Shown here in pieces: positions 1-10,207 of a DNA stretch of 64,000 nucleotides; position 1 is the stretch's first letter, and every line of letters starts with the position of its first letter. Source of the DNA: Symbiodinium natans (lineage: Eukaryota > Sar > Dinophyceae > Suessiales > Symbiodiniaceae); assembly GCA_905221605.1 (NCBI GenBank), contig CAJNDS010002799.1, positions 1 through 64,000 on the forward strand, given 5' to 3'. Position numbers and translations under genes: made by a program. Below the pieces are notes generated by a model that saw only the letters and a program-made list of their open reading frames with translations, had not been told where the DNA came from and searched no databases.

Positions 1-1584
1 TTGCGTGCCGAGCAGGAAACACCAGCCTTGCGCGGGCCGAAGTGCCTGCCACCGTCGCTGATGCGCTTGCCCTCTCGCGCCTTACGGCGTTGCGACCAGC
101 GACCTTCTCATGCGTCTTGTGTCAAAGGCGCTGGCTCGCACATCGCACTTTTGCTGACGTGTTCGACCGCGCCACACGCCCTACCAGTACACCCTCAGTA
201 CGCGCGCCGGAACGGATGCCTTGGCCGCTCTCCTGCGCGCCGCCGTTGTGCTGGACCCTCAAGCGGTGGTCATGTCGCTTGACGGCCGTAATGATGTCGT
301 AATGCGTCCGATAGCGCCCGCGAGCTGCGCCATACGGCGCCCCAGCTCGCGCCCTTTGTGCGCAGCGTGTACGCGCGCACGTCCATATTCTTGTGGTGGG
401 ATGCCGATAGGTCCACGAGGTGCTGCAGGCCGAGGGTGTGGAGCAGGGTGACCTGCTGGCGCCCGCGCCTTGCACGCAGCCGCGGCAGACCTGCAGAAAA
501 CAGAGTTCCTCGCGGCGTTCCTCGACTGTAGAGGTCACGTCCCCTGCAAGGGCGAGTGAGCGTCTCGACGGCGTCACGGCCTGCGTGGAACGGCCCAAGC
601 CCCTTAGGTTCGCTGAACATGAACCAGGCATTCTGCAAATAGCTAGCAAACTCGATTTCGGAGAGTCGCTGCAGCCACCACTCATTCTGCTTCGGGTCAG
701 TCACATTTTTGCATTTGCCTACACAACTCAGTCGACCAACCTGCCCACGCAAGCAGCGTGCCCTGAGCCCTCCTTTTTGACAGTTCCGCAAATGGGGCTC
801 TGTGGCAGCCCCACCCGCAGGCTTCACATTGCCCACCAACCCTTCTGGTACTAGCACACTTGCACGCAAAGCCCATGTGAGTGCTCGGAAAAGTGTTGTG
901 GAAGGCTCCTTTGGCGCGCTGCTGAGGCCGAACGCTCGGGCATCGAAGTTCACTTGCGCCATCCAAGCTGCGTTCGTGAACACGCTTGCGGGCTCAACCG
1001 TGCGCATGTCATAGCGAAATTGGCAAAATTGGTCTACAGCAACTTGCTGCACGCCATCTGTTTCGCCAACTTGTTCATCCATCTTGGTGTCCCAAACAAA
1101 CTAACCTGCATGGCATTTCACTGGAAACGTCGCCTTCCTCTCCTGCAACCTGAAGCACACAGCAAACACGCTCCAGCATTGCATTGATCCCCTCGGAGAT
1201 TTGAGAGCCCCGATTCTCCTGGCTTGGAGCTTGTCCGAGCGAACTTGTTCCACATCGCCATGTTCGTCGCCCGCATGACTCCTCAAGAAACAGTAGCCAT
1301 CCATGACATTACGCGGTCAGCGTACTCAACGCCACGATGCAGCTGATACCGAAACCCGTCGCTGCTCGGCTTCCAAATACAAAACCAACATCGGCTCGAA
1401 AGACTTCAACAATGTTGCAATGCTCATCATCTTGAAAACATTACGGTGCTTTCAGCAACGTTCTTCGATGTGCGCGCAATCGCACCAGTTCCCAGTCGAC
1501 CATTTCGCAGATTTGCTCGACGCCCTCTTCAAAAGGCAACCTGAGGAACCTTCTTGGCTCTCTTCATTGGCTGAAAACCTGTAG
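1..1584. other. Stretch without a recognisable gene
   Basis: GC-rich unique-looking DNA. The longest open frame is on the minus strand at 270-1082 (270 codons). It has no motif I recognise, is low in hydrophobic core patterning, and competes with several other open frames on both strands, so it is probably chance. No tRNA, rRNA or repeat structure was seen. It could be decayed transposon or intergenic sequence. Confidence 0.5.
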
Positions 1585-2010
1585 TTCCAGCGCCTAAACA
1601 CCTATAAGCCCTAAACCTTAAACACCTGTAAACCCTCAACCCTAAACCCTAAAATCCCCGAAGCCCGAAACCCCAAGAACCCCTGAACATCCCTGAACCC
1701 TAACCCGAAAAAAACCCATAAACCAAACCCCAACAACCTTAACCCCTGAACACTAACCGTAAAAACCCCTAAACCCCCAACCCGAAAAAACCTCAGCCTT
1801 GCACCTCAAAACCCTAAAAATCCCCTTAAACCCTAGACCCAAAACCCCATGAGCCCTAAACACTAAAATCCCCTAAGCCCTAAACTCTAAAAACCCCTAA
1901 ACCTAAACCCTAAAATCCCCTAAAACCGAAACCAGACCCTGAACCCTAAAAACCCCCTAAACCCTAAACCCTAAAACCCCCTAAACCCGAAACCCTAAAC
2001 ACCGCCAGCC
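1585..2010. repeat. Degenerate telomere-like CCCTAAA repeat block 1
   Basis: About 425 bp of imperfect CCCTAAA, CCCTAAAA and CCCGAAA units, i.e. the TTTAGGG type read on its C-rich strand. TTTAGGG is the telomere repeat of plants and of dinoflagellates. The units are too diverged for an active telomere end and are followed by unrelated DNA, so this is interstitial or subtelomeric. It lacks the clear 320-bp higher-order unit of the later blocks. Confidence 0.85.
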
Positions 2011-2737
2011 CTCTTACCTCTGTTGGGGTAGGCGGGCGCAGTCGAGCGAGACCAGGGCAGGCTCTGCTGGGCTGCAGAGTCTAGCTGGTTGTGTTGCCCA
2101 CACTTCTGCTCTCGCGAGGCGGGCGGTCCTCCCCTTTCAGCCCTGTCAGGCCCTGGGCCCCTCACCATTTTTGGCTTTTCTCGGACCAGTTCTGAGCGAA
2201 ATGGCTTGCAAGAAGCTCAGAGAGAAACCCAGGGACAAGCTCGAAAGGGTTCAGAAATCGTCCGTGAGGAGCCCCGAAAGGATTCGAAGCGGTCCGGGAG
2301 AGAAGCCCAAAAAGGATCAGCAATGGTCCAGGAGAAGCCCAAAAAGGCCCAGAATTGTTAGGAGAAGCTCAGAGAGAAACCCAAAGAGAAATCGTCCGTG
2401 AGAAGCAGGACTTTCGCCACGCAGCCTTGATACTCCGGCAAAGAGAATAGAAACAATGAGAAGGCCCTCCCGCCGAAGACGTCCCCCAACGCAAAACCTT
2501 ATTTTTCTCTCGGAAGCTTCTAATTCTAATGACTTTCCCAAGGCATCTTCTTAGATGTTACCCTGCAGCAAAACAAAAGAAGGCACACTAGATATGAGTC
2601 CGACGCACAGGAGTGCAGAAGCGTTTGGATGTGGGCTGACTTTGGCTCGGCTGGCTCTGCTTTGTTCGCTGTAAGTGTGTTTGGGTGGCCTTGGGGTGGG
2701 CATGTCCTCACACTATTGCGTTCAGCTGACCAGCGCT
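2011..2737. other. Non-coding interval inside the telomere-like tract
   Basis: About 730 bp between two telomere-like blocks. The middle (about 2205-2400) has short, purine-rich, imperfect repeats around GAGAAGCCCAAAAAGG. Short open frames here (for example 2089-2361, plus) are Lys/Arg/Glu-rich because of that composition and are not credible genes. No terminal repeats were found that would define it as an insertion. Confidence 0.4.
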
Positions 2738-2907
2738 ACACCCTGAACTCTAAACCGTAGCCTAAACCTCAAACCCGGAAAACCCCTAAACCCTACGCCC
2801 CAAAAAAACCCACCCTACAAACCCCCTAACCCATAAACCCTAAATGCCCCTTGAGCACTAAACCCGAAAAACCCTAACCCGAAACCCTTAAAACCTAAAC
2901 CTTAAGT
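2738..2907. repeat. Telomere-like higher-order repeat, left half of a split unit
   Basis: Degenerate CCCTAAA sequence that aligns, unit by unit, with the array at about 8165-8325 (for example the run from 2821 to 2907 matches 8228 to about 8325). It stops at 2907 where element N1 begins and resumes at 5868, so it is the left flank of the N1 insertion. Confidence 0.85.
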
Positions 2908-2927
2908 GTTCACAGCCAACACTAGTC
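2908..2927 (-). repeat. N1 split repeat B2
   Basis: 20-bp copy of 3391-3410. It forms the 3' end (minus sense) of N1 and abuts telomere-like DNA. Confidence 0.75.
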
Positions 2928-3261
2928 CGTTACGAATGCATATCATTAGCAGAATGCGAAGAAAGCGACGCACGGACACTTTTTCACATTGGCGGGAAGC
3001 AGATCCAGATCAGCTGAAGCGGGAAGCACCAGTGAGAGGGGCCAGAGGAAGAAATGCTGGACCGGAGTACGCCCGGTTCCAGCATAAGAAGGCAGTCTAC
3101 CTAGGCTTGTCCTAGAGGCAGGGCGTGGAGACATCACTTAAGCGATGGAATCAGAAGCGATGCTTTGATCAATCAGAAACCGCCACAAAAGCAGGCCACA
3201 GCGAGGAAAGGACTGCGGCAAGGAAGACAGAAGGATGGTCCGATAGGGGACGGCGGTGGGT

Positions 3262-3390
3262 GCTTCAAAGTCGAACGGACGGGCAGTAAGCACTTAACCT
3301 CGGAGCCAGAGCTGCCGGGCGGGCGGATGCGTTAAGTGCATACTTGCCGTTGCGTGCTAGCTGCAAACATACGTGTACAAGTACATCCAC
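3262..3390 (-). repeat. N1 split repeat A2
   Basis: 129-bp copy of 5739-5867 with only a few differences. It contains a perfect 9-bp inverted repeat, GCACTTAAC at 3290-3298 and GTTAAGTGC at 3331-3339, which could fold into a hairpin or be a recombinase-type palindrome. Confidence 0.85.
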
Positions 3391-3859
3391 GTTCACAGCC
3401 AACACTAGTCAAAGCTGAGGGAGAAGGGAAGGCTTTCACGTCGCTCCACTGGAGCGGAAGGTGACAAGAAAGAGCGGGCAATCGCACCATGCAAAAGGGC
3501 ATCAAGACGCGAAAGACCCGCTTTCTTGGAGAACCAGCTGAGGGCCTTAAAGGGCATGGTGGCAAGGCCTTGAGCACTGGCGCGTGAGCGGAACCAATCA
3601 GGCAGGGTACCCGAACGCGGGTTGGCGGGGTCAGCGTGCAGATCAGTGCAGTACGCACACCAGGCATCCCAGCCACACGGGCAATGAAGAATTCCGGATC
3701 TGCAGAGGCCGCGGCTTCAACAAACAGAGCGGAAGCCGAGGCAAGCTCAGTCACATGTGCAACCCAGCGGTCAGTAAGCAGATCACAGGCGGCTTCCGCA
3801 GAACGTGGGAAGAGTAGCAGCAGTGCGTGGATCATATGCGTGGCGCGGACTGCGCGCAC
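3332..3859 (-). CDS. Weak hypothetical ORF in N1
   Basis: A 175-codon open frame on the minus strand that runs through B1 into A2 of N1. The first 60 residues are Ala/Leu-rich with a hydrophobic stretch after the start. The C-terminal part is translated repeat sequence. No known domain is seen. It may be a decayed gag-like frame or chance in GC-rich DNA. Confidence 0.2.
   Translation of the reverse strand: MRAVRATHMIHALLLLFPRSAEAACDLLTDRWVAHVTELASASALFVEAAASADPEFFIARVAGMPGVRTALICTLTPPTRVRVPCLIGSAHAPVLKALPPCPLRPSAGSPRKRVFRVLMPFCMVRLPALSCHLPLQWSDVKAFPSPSALTSVGCERGCTCTRMFAASTQRQVCT
3391..3410 (-). repeat. N1 split repeat B1
   Basis: 20-bp copy of 2908-2927, placed directly against A2 (3390). 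The B1/A2 junction has the same ends as the element, as expected for the template of a circular intermediate. Confidence 0.75.
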
Positions 3860-4104
3860 AGAGGCGGGAAGGCTGGCACCTACTCACCCAGTCACTGTGG
3901 CCCAGGAGTTGAGTTCCTCACCTTGTTCTTTTTCCGTGGTTTCGGCTGCACACCCTACGATTCGTCCTGCTGCCTATCGCCCGCAGGCGAGGCCTCCGCG
4001 TTGGTTTCAGGGTGCACTGAATCCCGCTTACCGCCCGTGCATTGTCCCATCAGCACAGCTGTCGAATCTTAATTCCCCTAAACTTTCCCCCCTTAGGTCG
4101 GGTT

Positions 4105-4917
4105 TTAGACCTCTTCCCCGGGTTTTAATCCCTCCTTTGTCCGCACCTCTGCTCCGCCCTCACCGTTTCCTGTCCCTAAGCATTGTTCCATTCCAGTGCA
4201 TGTCTGCGGGCGGCTGCAGACACGAATTGAGCCAGCGGGGAATCTCGTCCGGATGCAAGCAGAAGAGGTCCGCAGGGACTCGGTGTAGCCCATCTCGAAG
4301 TTGAGCATCTCGTCGGGCCGGGGGTCTGTTGGGGCTGTCGGACAGACCACTGGCAGGCGGGAGCGGTCGGAGCGCTGGCTGGTCGCGGAGTCATCGGGTG
4401 CGACAGCACGGTGTCCGATGGCGGGGTCAAAGCGCAAGTGCTCATGGCGGAGTGGGCGTGGCTCAACACGCTGCAGCGGGTCGGTGTGCACGCCGTGCGA
4501 CGTGCTAGAATGCCACTGGCGCTCGCGCAGAAGCTCTGCAGGGTTGGTAGGAGCTTGGGCAGGCGGCGGGCTTGTGGCCTGCGGGTCGGCGGAAGCTGGC
4601 TGCGGAGCGGCCTCCTCCATGACATGGTCCGACTCCGACTCGGTCCATGACCACATCGCGGGCGACTTCCTCAATGAAGAGGACGGAGCGGAAGTCCAAA
4701 AATTCAGCGCGCGGGCGGCGTCCTCCATGGAGTGCTCACAGATAGACCTCCAGCAGTGCAGAAGTTCGGCTTGACGGGCGGAATCACGAACACGAAGATC
4801 CGCAGCGGCCGATCCTTGGGAACCGGATTCTGCAGGCACGGAGGAGGCGGGGCCAGCGGGGGCGGGCGGCACAGCAGCGTCACCGGAACGGGAAAATGCA
4901 TCTGCACGGTTGGACAT
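4105..4917 (-). CDS. Hypothetical ORF inside N1
   Basis: Open frame of 271 codons from the Met at 4917 (the frame stays open up to a Met at 4998). The protein is rich in Ala, Pro, Ser and Glu at the N-terminus, with a tryptophan-containing middle around SMEDAARALNFW and a Pro/Arg-rich C-terminus. No reverse transcriptase, recombinase, zinc knuckle or protease motif is visible. It is the largest frame inside N1 and on the element's sense strand, so it could be a decayed Gag-like or element-specific protein. The same interval has competing open frames on the plus strand, so the coding status is doubtful. Confidence 0.35.
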   Translation of the reverse strand: MSNRADAFSRSGDAAVPPAPAGPASSVPAESGSQGSAAADLRVRDSARQAELLHCWRSICEHSMEDAARALNFWTSAPSSSLRKSPAMWSWTESESDHVMEEAAPQPASADPQATSPPPAQAPTNPAELLRERQWHSSTSHGVHTDPLQRVEPRPLRHEHLRFDPAIGHRAVAPDDSATSQRSDRSRLPVVCPTAPTDPRPDEMLNFEMGYTESLRTSSACIRTRFPAGSIRVCSRPQTCTGMEQCLGTGNGEGGAEVRTKEGLKPGEEV

Positions 4918-5194
4918 GGCTCCGTCACGGGCAGTGGGTCTGCTGAAGAGGTTGAATAGCCAGAGCATTTGATAGCTGACGGAGCACACAAAAACCAATC
5001 ATGCACAAGCTGAGCTGACTGCAATGCACCAAACTGCTTGATTCATGCGAACATGAGCAGGGCAGACAAAAGTACTGAGAAGCAAAACGCAAATGCAAAA
5101 AAAAAAAAAGAAAACAAAAGAAAGGAAAGACTGTCCTCGAGGAGTCTGACCAGGACACGCGGTGTCAAGGTCGCCTGAGTCAGCGGATAGCAGG

Positions 5195-5610
5195 CAGAGG
5201 AACGGTCGGATGCGGCTGAGTACGCGGCACTGAGCGCGGCACCCAGAGGTTATGTAGTCGTACACCGACTAGAAAACCTCAGAAGACCTCAGTCAGCGGA
5301 CTGGAAGTCAGTGCTCAGCGGAGCAACAGAGCAGAAGTACGCGGTAAAATTGCAAGCTGGCATATCGGAGAGTACGCGGTACTAACCGTATGCAACTGGA
5401 AGGAAGCTGAGCACGCAGTGCAAAGGTTCCGACCAGTGGTGTAGAGCGTCTACACCGTACCTGTGTCAGCGGACAGCAGGTGAGCTCAGCGGAGCTTAAT
5501 TTCAAACTGCGCGGCAGAATGAATAGGTAATAACCTGTGTCAGCGGACAGCAGGGAAGCTCAGCGGAGCAAAGATCAGACTGCGCGGCAGAAAGATCTTA
5601 GAAGAAATGA
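5195..5610. repeat. Imperfect minisatellite in N1
   Basis: Degenerate repeats built on GTCAGCGGA(C)AGCAG and GTACGCGGTA words. The clearest pair is a roughly 75-bp unit starting at about 5460 and again at about 5535 (both contain CCTGTGTCAGCGGACAGCAG and end in CTGCGCGGCAGAA). It lies just inside the 5' end (minus sense) of N1. Confidence 0.7.
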
Positions 5611-5738
5611 CAGCGGGCACACGGTGCCTTGTCGAGATCTTCGAGCTGAGATGACCGCGGGTCAAAACAGCGGACAAGCCATGGCTCAGGAGGCAGTGCT
5701 AATGCAGCACCGACAAACAACCAAGAGCTACAAAATCA

Positions 5739-5867
5739 GCTTCAAAGTCGAACGGACAAGCAGTAAGCACTTAACCTCGGAGCCAGAGCTGCCGGGCGGG
5801 CGGATGCGTTAAGTGCATACTTGCCGTTGCGTGCTAGCTGCAAACATGCGTGTACAAGTACATCCAC
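5739..5867 (-). repeat. N1 split repeat A1
   Basis: 129-bp copy of 3262-3390, forming the 5' end (minus sense) of N1. It carries the same 9-bp inverted repeat. It is followed directly by AAAGAAAACCC of the telomere-like unit. Confidence 0.85.
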
Positions 5868-6000
5868 AAAGAAAACCCTAAACGCTAAGCTCTAAAAAGC
5901 CCGAGACCCTAAGTCCTAACAACTCCCGAAACCTGAAACCCCAAACATCCCCAAACCCTAAAAAACCAAAGACCCTCAACGCTATGGCCTGAACCCGAAA
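5868..6000. repeat. Telomere-like higher-order repeat, right half of split unit
   Basis: Continues the unit interrupted at 2907. It aligns with 8005-8135 (shared landmarks: AACAACTCCCGAAACCTG, then CTCAACGCTATGGCC). It ends in ACCCGAAA at 5993-6000, which is repeated at 7877-7884 beyond the next insertion. Confidence 0.85.
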
Positions 6001-7876
6001 CTAGTAATTTTGGCGGGAGCGTCTAGTGGAGAGGCCCCCGTGCTTATGAAGCACTGGTCATCTGGACCACTTAGGGCTGATGCGCCAATAAGAGAAACAG
6101 AAGCTTCATGCTTGCTTGCGTTGCAGCACGGACCGAAAGCAAGAAATCAAGCGACAAGCTTGAAAAGCAAGGCACGCAGTGTGCGTTTCAGAAGCTGTTT
6201 CCGAACCGATGAAAATCTTGAGTGGGGAGAATTGGTCAACCCAAAGACAAAATAGAACGTCCTCCGCCCCAGAAATCCCGGCGAACCTTTTGAAGCCTCC
6301 CCTAAATGCTGGCCTGGCAATGTTGAAAGGTGGGGGAAGCAAGCCAAAGCTTGGGATCCCCCGCGGCCTAAGCCTCCTCTCCTGCAACCTGCCTGGGCTG
6401 CCTGGGACCCCTCTATTTGGCTGGGACGTCCCTTTGCAGATCATGGTGCGGCATGTGTTGCCAGTCACTTGCAACATGGATGACTCGATCTCACTTTAAG
6501 AAGATGGAAACCCCTATTGCCCGTTTGCGGCGCCCGCCCAAGGGAAGAACGAGGTCTGCCGGTTGCAAGCAGCAGCAAGAGACCGGACTCCACAGGTGGG
6601 AGGGCAGGAAGGGGAGGGGAGGGGCCAAAACCGGGAGCAAAACAAATCAAAAAAAAACCCTCTAAGGGGGTGGCCGCGGCCACAGACGCGGCGGCAGCGG
6701 AAGCCGGGGACGCACGCCAGAAATTCAACCAAAAACTTTAAAAACCTCAAAGATTAATTGAAAACACCAAAAACGCTGCGGCGCACCATTTTTTCTTTGA
6801 AAATTGGCCCCCTCCGCCCACAGCACAAAGATGTGTTTTCGCTCCAAATCGCGGAGAATCGCGGAGAATCGCGGGGAATCGCGGGGGGCCCGCGCGGAAG
6901 AAACACACCAGGAAACCCTTCGCGGGCACTTCGCGGGCAACTCGCGCGGAAAAAAAGTACCCGGAATCCGCTCGCGGGCATTTCGCGGGGAATCGCGGGA
7001 GAATCGCGGAGAATCGCGGGGCTGCGTTTTTTCCGAAAAACTGGTCTCGGCCCTGAACGCAGAGAAAATGTGTTTTTTACGAAAATCACCGGAAAAATGG
7101 TGTCAACGCACTTAGCGTTTCATTACGGGGAAAACATTGGGAAAACAAGCAATCTTTATCTTTTTTAACGCCTGCGCTCGGGCTGCGCCCGCAACGCCCC
7201 CGCGCCCTTCCTGGCGCACACCTTCGAGGGCCAGAGACAAAGCTGGTAGATCATTATCCGGGCTGTAGCCACAAGATCCTGATTTTGATTCTCATACCAC
7301 CGCGCAACCTGCTGCACTGCACACCACACCTATGGAAATGAAGACTTGACATTGCTAATGTCTTCAGATGACCACCACGGCCTGCGCCGCCTCTGCGCAA
7401 TATACAAACGTGGGAAAGGGGGACAAACAAAATAAACAAAGCTTGCACGGTTGCTTTTTGGATCCTTTTGCAGTCGAGCCAATCACATTGATCAACAGCT
7501 TTTTGCCCGCAGCCAAGCCCAGGCGGCCGAGGCCCCGCAGCCAGGCACAAAACAACAATGCCCGGAAACCTTCTATTTTTGTTTCCTTTGTATTGATTCG
7601 AGCCTACCTGCCTACTCACCATGGGGACGACGCAACAAGTTGAATCAAAACATGGCCAACGTGATTGGCAATACAAAGACGGCTGCGCCTGACCCCAGCT
7701 ACGCGGCATGTGAATCATCTCACAGACTATTAAACTTGTCTCGGCAAGTCTGGGTAAGTAGGGACACCAAGCTTGCGCTTGCTTTGACAAGGTCAGGCTT
7801 ACCGCAGGCTTGCCTCTCACCAAGAGTGACTTGCTCCCCCGAAACCAAAAATCTACCAACGCCCGCTAAAATTTCT
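6001..7876. mobile_element. Non-autonomous DNA-transposon-like insertion with short TIRs
   Basis: 1,876 bp inserted in the telomere-like array. The two ends are imperfect inverted repeats: AGTAATTTTGGCGGG at 6003-6017 matches the reverse complement of 7862-7876 at 13 of 15 positions. The flanks share an 8-bp direct repeat, ACCCGAAA (5993-6000 and 7877-7884), present once in the uninterrupted units near 8120, 8445 and 8765, so it looks like a target-site duplication. Open frames inside (for example 6106-6477 and 7254-7859, minus) have no transposase motif. An 8-bp duplication would suit hAT-like elements, but the ends are not typical of that family. Because the target is itself repetitive, the duplication could be fortuitous. 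Confidence 0.55.
6846..7025. repeat. AATCGCGGAG-type short tandem repeats
   Basis: Two clusters (about 6846-6890 and 6975-7022) of a 9-10-bp unit, AATCGCGG(A/G)G, inside the TIR-bearing insertion. The two clusters are separated by CGCGGGCA-type words, giving a very CpG-rich patch. Confidence 0.75.
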
Positions 7877-9020
7877 ACCCGAAACCCCCCCACAACCCTA
7901 AACCCTAAAAACTCCTAAACCCTAAACGCGAAGCCCCTAAAACCCTACACCCCAAAAAAACTCACCCTACAAACCCCCTAACCCACAAATCCTTAAACCT
8001 TAATTAAAGAAAACCCTAAACGCTAAACTCTAAAAACCCCAGACCCTTAGCCCTAACAACTCCCGAAACCTGAAACCCCAAACATCCCCAAACCCTAAAA
8101 ACCAAAGACCCTCAACGCTATGGCCTAAACCCGAAAAACCCAAAGAACCCCCCTCAACCCTAAACCCTACAAACCCCTAAACCCTAAACGCTAAAACTCC
8201 TAAACCCTACACCCCAAAAAAAACCACCTACAAACCCCTAACCCATAAACCCTAAATGCCCCTGGAGCCCTAAACCCGAAAAACCCTAACCCGAAACCCT
8301 TAAAACCCCTAAACCTTAATTACAGAAAACCCTAAATGCTAAACTCTTAAAAACCCGAGATCCTAAGCCCTAACAACTCCCGAAACCTGCCGGAAACCCC
8401 AAACATCCCCAAACCCTAAAAAACCAAAGACCCTCAACGCTATGGCCTAAACCCGAAAAACCCCCAAACCCTAAACACGAACAACCCCCTTAAAACCCCC
8501 CTCAACCCTAAACCCTAAAAACCCCTAAACCCTAAACGCTAAACCCCCTAAACCCCAAAACAAACCCACCCTACCCTAAATGCCCTTGAGCCCTGGACCC
8601 GAAAAACCCTAGCCCGAAACCTTAGAAGCCCCTAAACCTTAATTAAAGAAAACCCTAAACGCAAAACTCTAAAAAACCCGAGACCCTAAGCCCGAACAAC
8701 TCCCGAAACCTGAAACCCCAAACATCCCCAAACCCTAAAAAACCAAAGACCCTCAACGCTATGGCCTAAACCCGAAACACCCCCAAACCCTCAACACGAA
8801 CAACCCCCTTAAAACCCCCTCTCAACCCTGAATCCTGGGACCCACTTCAACGCTAAAACCCCTCAACCCTAACCCTGAAACACAAAAACCCTAAACCCTC
8901 AAAACCCCTAAACCCTAAAAACCCTTAAACCCTAGAAACCCCTGAACCCTGAACCCTAGAACCCTCAAACCTTCAACCCTCAATTAAACACCCTAGATTC
9001 TAAACCCGAAAAATCCCTTC
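7877..9020. repeat. Telomere-like higher-order repeat array
   Basis: About 1.1 kb of degenerate CCCTAAA/CCCGAAA sequence organised in a higher-order unit of about 320 bp. The landmark CTATGGCCTAAACCCGAAA recurs at about 8119, 8442 and 8761, and the landmark CCTTAATTAAAG (with variants) at about 7999, 8315 and 8637. These units supply uninterrupted reference sites for the N1 and TIR-element insertions. The array ends where LINE coding sequence begins. Confidence 0.9.
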
Positions 9021-9364
9021 AACTGAAGCGACCTGTGTGCGCTGCGGTGAGCAGCGAGCATGCAGAGGGGGCGACAGCCCCTGCCAGCTCCGCAGCTGTC
9101 GCGCACATCAATGTCCCGTTCTTTTGCAGGAAACCAAGGGGAACTCGGCGAGTTTTCACAGGTTTAGGCAGTACTTGTTAGGCTTAGGGCTGTCAGCTAT
9201 TGGTTGGTCTCTGTCTACTGGCACCCAGCTTACTGGAATAGGCTTTTCGGCACCCTTAGCTGTTTTGTCAGGGACGCTGCCCATCCCGTAATAATTGGAG
9301 GAGACTTTAATCTTGTCAATGACAAAAGACAAGGCGACTTCGAACAATTATTGGCGCAAGGAGA
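9021..9364 (+). pseudogene. LINE endonuclease (EEP) domain, 5' part of a split LINE
   Basis: Remnant of the apurinic-endonuclease-like (endonuclease/exonuclease/phosphatase) domain of a non-LTR retrotransposon. One frame (from 9037) gives LLQETKGN with the catalytic Glu at 9130-9132. A second frame (from about 9183) gives PVIIGGDFNLVND, the GDFN catalytic motif, so there is at least one frameshift. The LINE starts directly at the end of the telomere-like array and is interrupted at 9365 by E1. Its reverse transcriptase resumes at 27290. Joining across E1 gives about 45 further codons before a stop, which is compatible with but does not prove one original frame. Confidence 0.75.
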
Positions 9365-9637
9365 CCCTCTCACAAAAGTTGGGGTTTTATAGAAAAAGAT
9401 ATAGAACGCAATCTGTGTACAATTTATTCCTCATGATTGGAATAAGCTTTAGCGAAAAGGTCTATCTTGTGAAATCTCAAAAGTAATTCCATCTTCTATG
9501 TACACCTGTGAAACTCAATCACATATATGTGTTGAAGACTCATTCGGTTACACTGACGCGCTTTTTCTTCAGTCGTGGGGCAAGCATGTACAGGATGCGA
9601 TCTGGTTTCGCGATTTCCTGCTCTCCCGAAATACCCC
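9365..9637 (-). repeat. E1 split repeat B2
   Basis: 273-bp copy of 9919-10191 (constant offset 554). It forms the 3' end of E1. The end is ambiguous by 2 bp because CC is shared at the junctions. Confidence 0.9.
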
Positions 9638-9668
9638 ATACAGACCCAACACTGAGACGGGTGGGTGG

Positions 9669-9920
9669 GAGGGACAAAAATTTTCTCTCAGCCCGAGCTC
9701 GAGCAGCTGTTCACATGAATGCGGCCAACTGTTGATTCAAGCATGCTGCAAGTCACACAGTTGAAAATGTCGTTCAAGATGCTGAGGAAAATTCTTTGAA
9801 AACTTGAAATAATTTTTGCAACTCCCAAAGGTCACAAAAGAACTCTAAAACCCCGCGCTCGAAGGTGGAGCGCTACAACTTTAGTTTGAGAGAGAAATGT
9901 CAGGCAAGCTGAAATTTTCC
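9669..9920 (-). repeat. E1 split repeat A2
   Basis: 252-bp copy of 27038-27289 (constant offset 17,369), placed directly next to B1. Confidence 0.9.
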
Positions 9921-10191
9921 CTCTCACAAAAGTTGGGGTTTTATAGAAAAAGATATAGAACGCAATCTGTGTACAATTTATTCCTCATGATTGGAATAAG
10001 CTTTAGCGAAAAGGTCTATCTTGTGAAATCTCAAAAGTAATTCCATCTTCTATGTACACCTGTGAAACTCAATCACATATATGTGTTGAAGACTCATTCG
10101 GTTACACTGACGCGCTTTTTCTTCAGTCGTGGGGCAAGCATGTACAGGATGCGATCTGGTTTCGCGATTTCCTGCTCTCCCGAAATACCCC
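9919..10191 (-). repeat. E1 split repeat B1
   Basis: 273-bp copy of 9365-9637, starting 16 bases after the pol stop. Its 3' end (minus sense) abuts A2. Confidence 0.9.
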
Positions 10192-10207
10192 CTTTTTAAG
10201 AGAGCTA

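Larger units (their letters stand above)
2908..5867 (-). mobile_element. N1: small non-autonomous element with split direct repeats
   Basis: A 2.96-kb insertion in a telomere-like repeat unit. Read on the minus strand it has the layout A1 (5867-5739), internal part, B1 (3410-3391), A2 (3390-3262), gap, B2 (2927-2908). B1 abuts A2 exactly, and the outer ends of A1 and B2 coincide with the insertion boundaries. This A1-ORFs-B1-A2-B2 plan is the signature of PAT/Ngaro-type tyrosine-recombinase retrotransposons. Joining the flanks (2907 to 5868) recreates, with one base difference, the uninterrupted sequence at about 7990-8020, with no target-site duplication, as expected for YR integration. No recombinase, reverse transcriptase or Gag motif is present, so it would depend on another element. 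Confidence 0.75.

Noticed and set aside
270-1082. 270-codon minus ORF as a gene
   Set aside because: No motif, overlapping open frames on the other strand, and composition typical of GC-rich chance frames.
3262-5867. N1 as an LTR retrotransposon with 129-bp LTRs
   Set aside because: No TG...CA ends, no primer-binding site, no target-site duplication, and a B repeat abuts the inner copy, which fits split direct repeats better.
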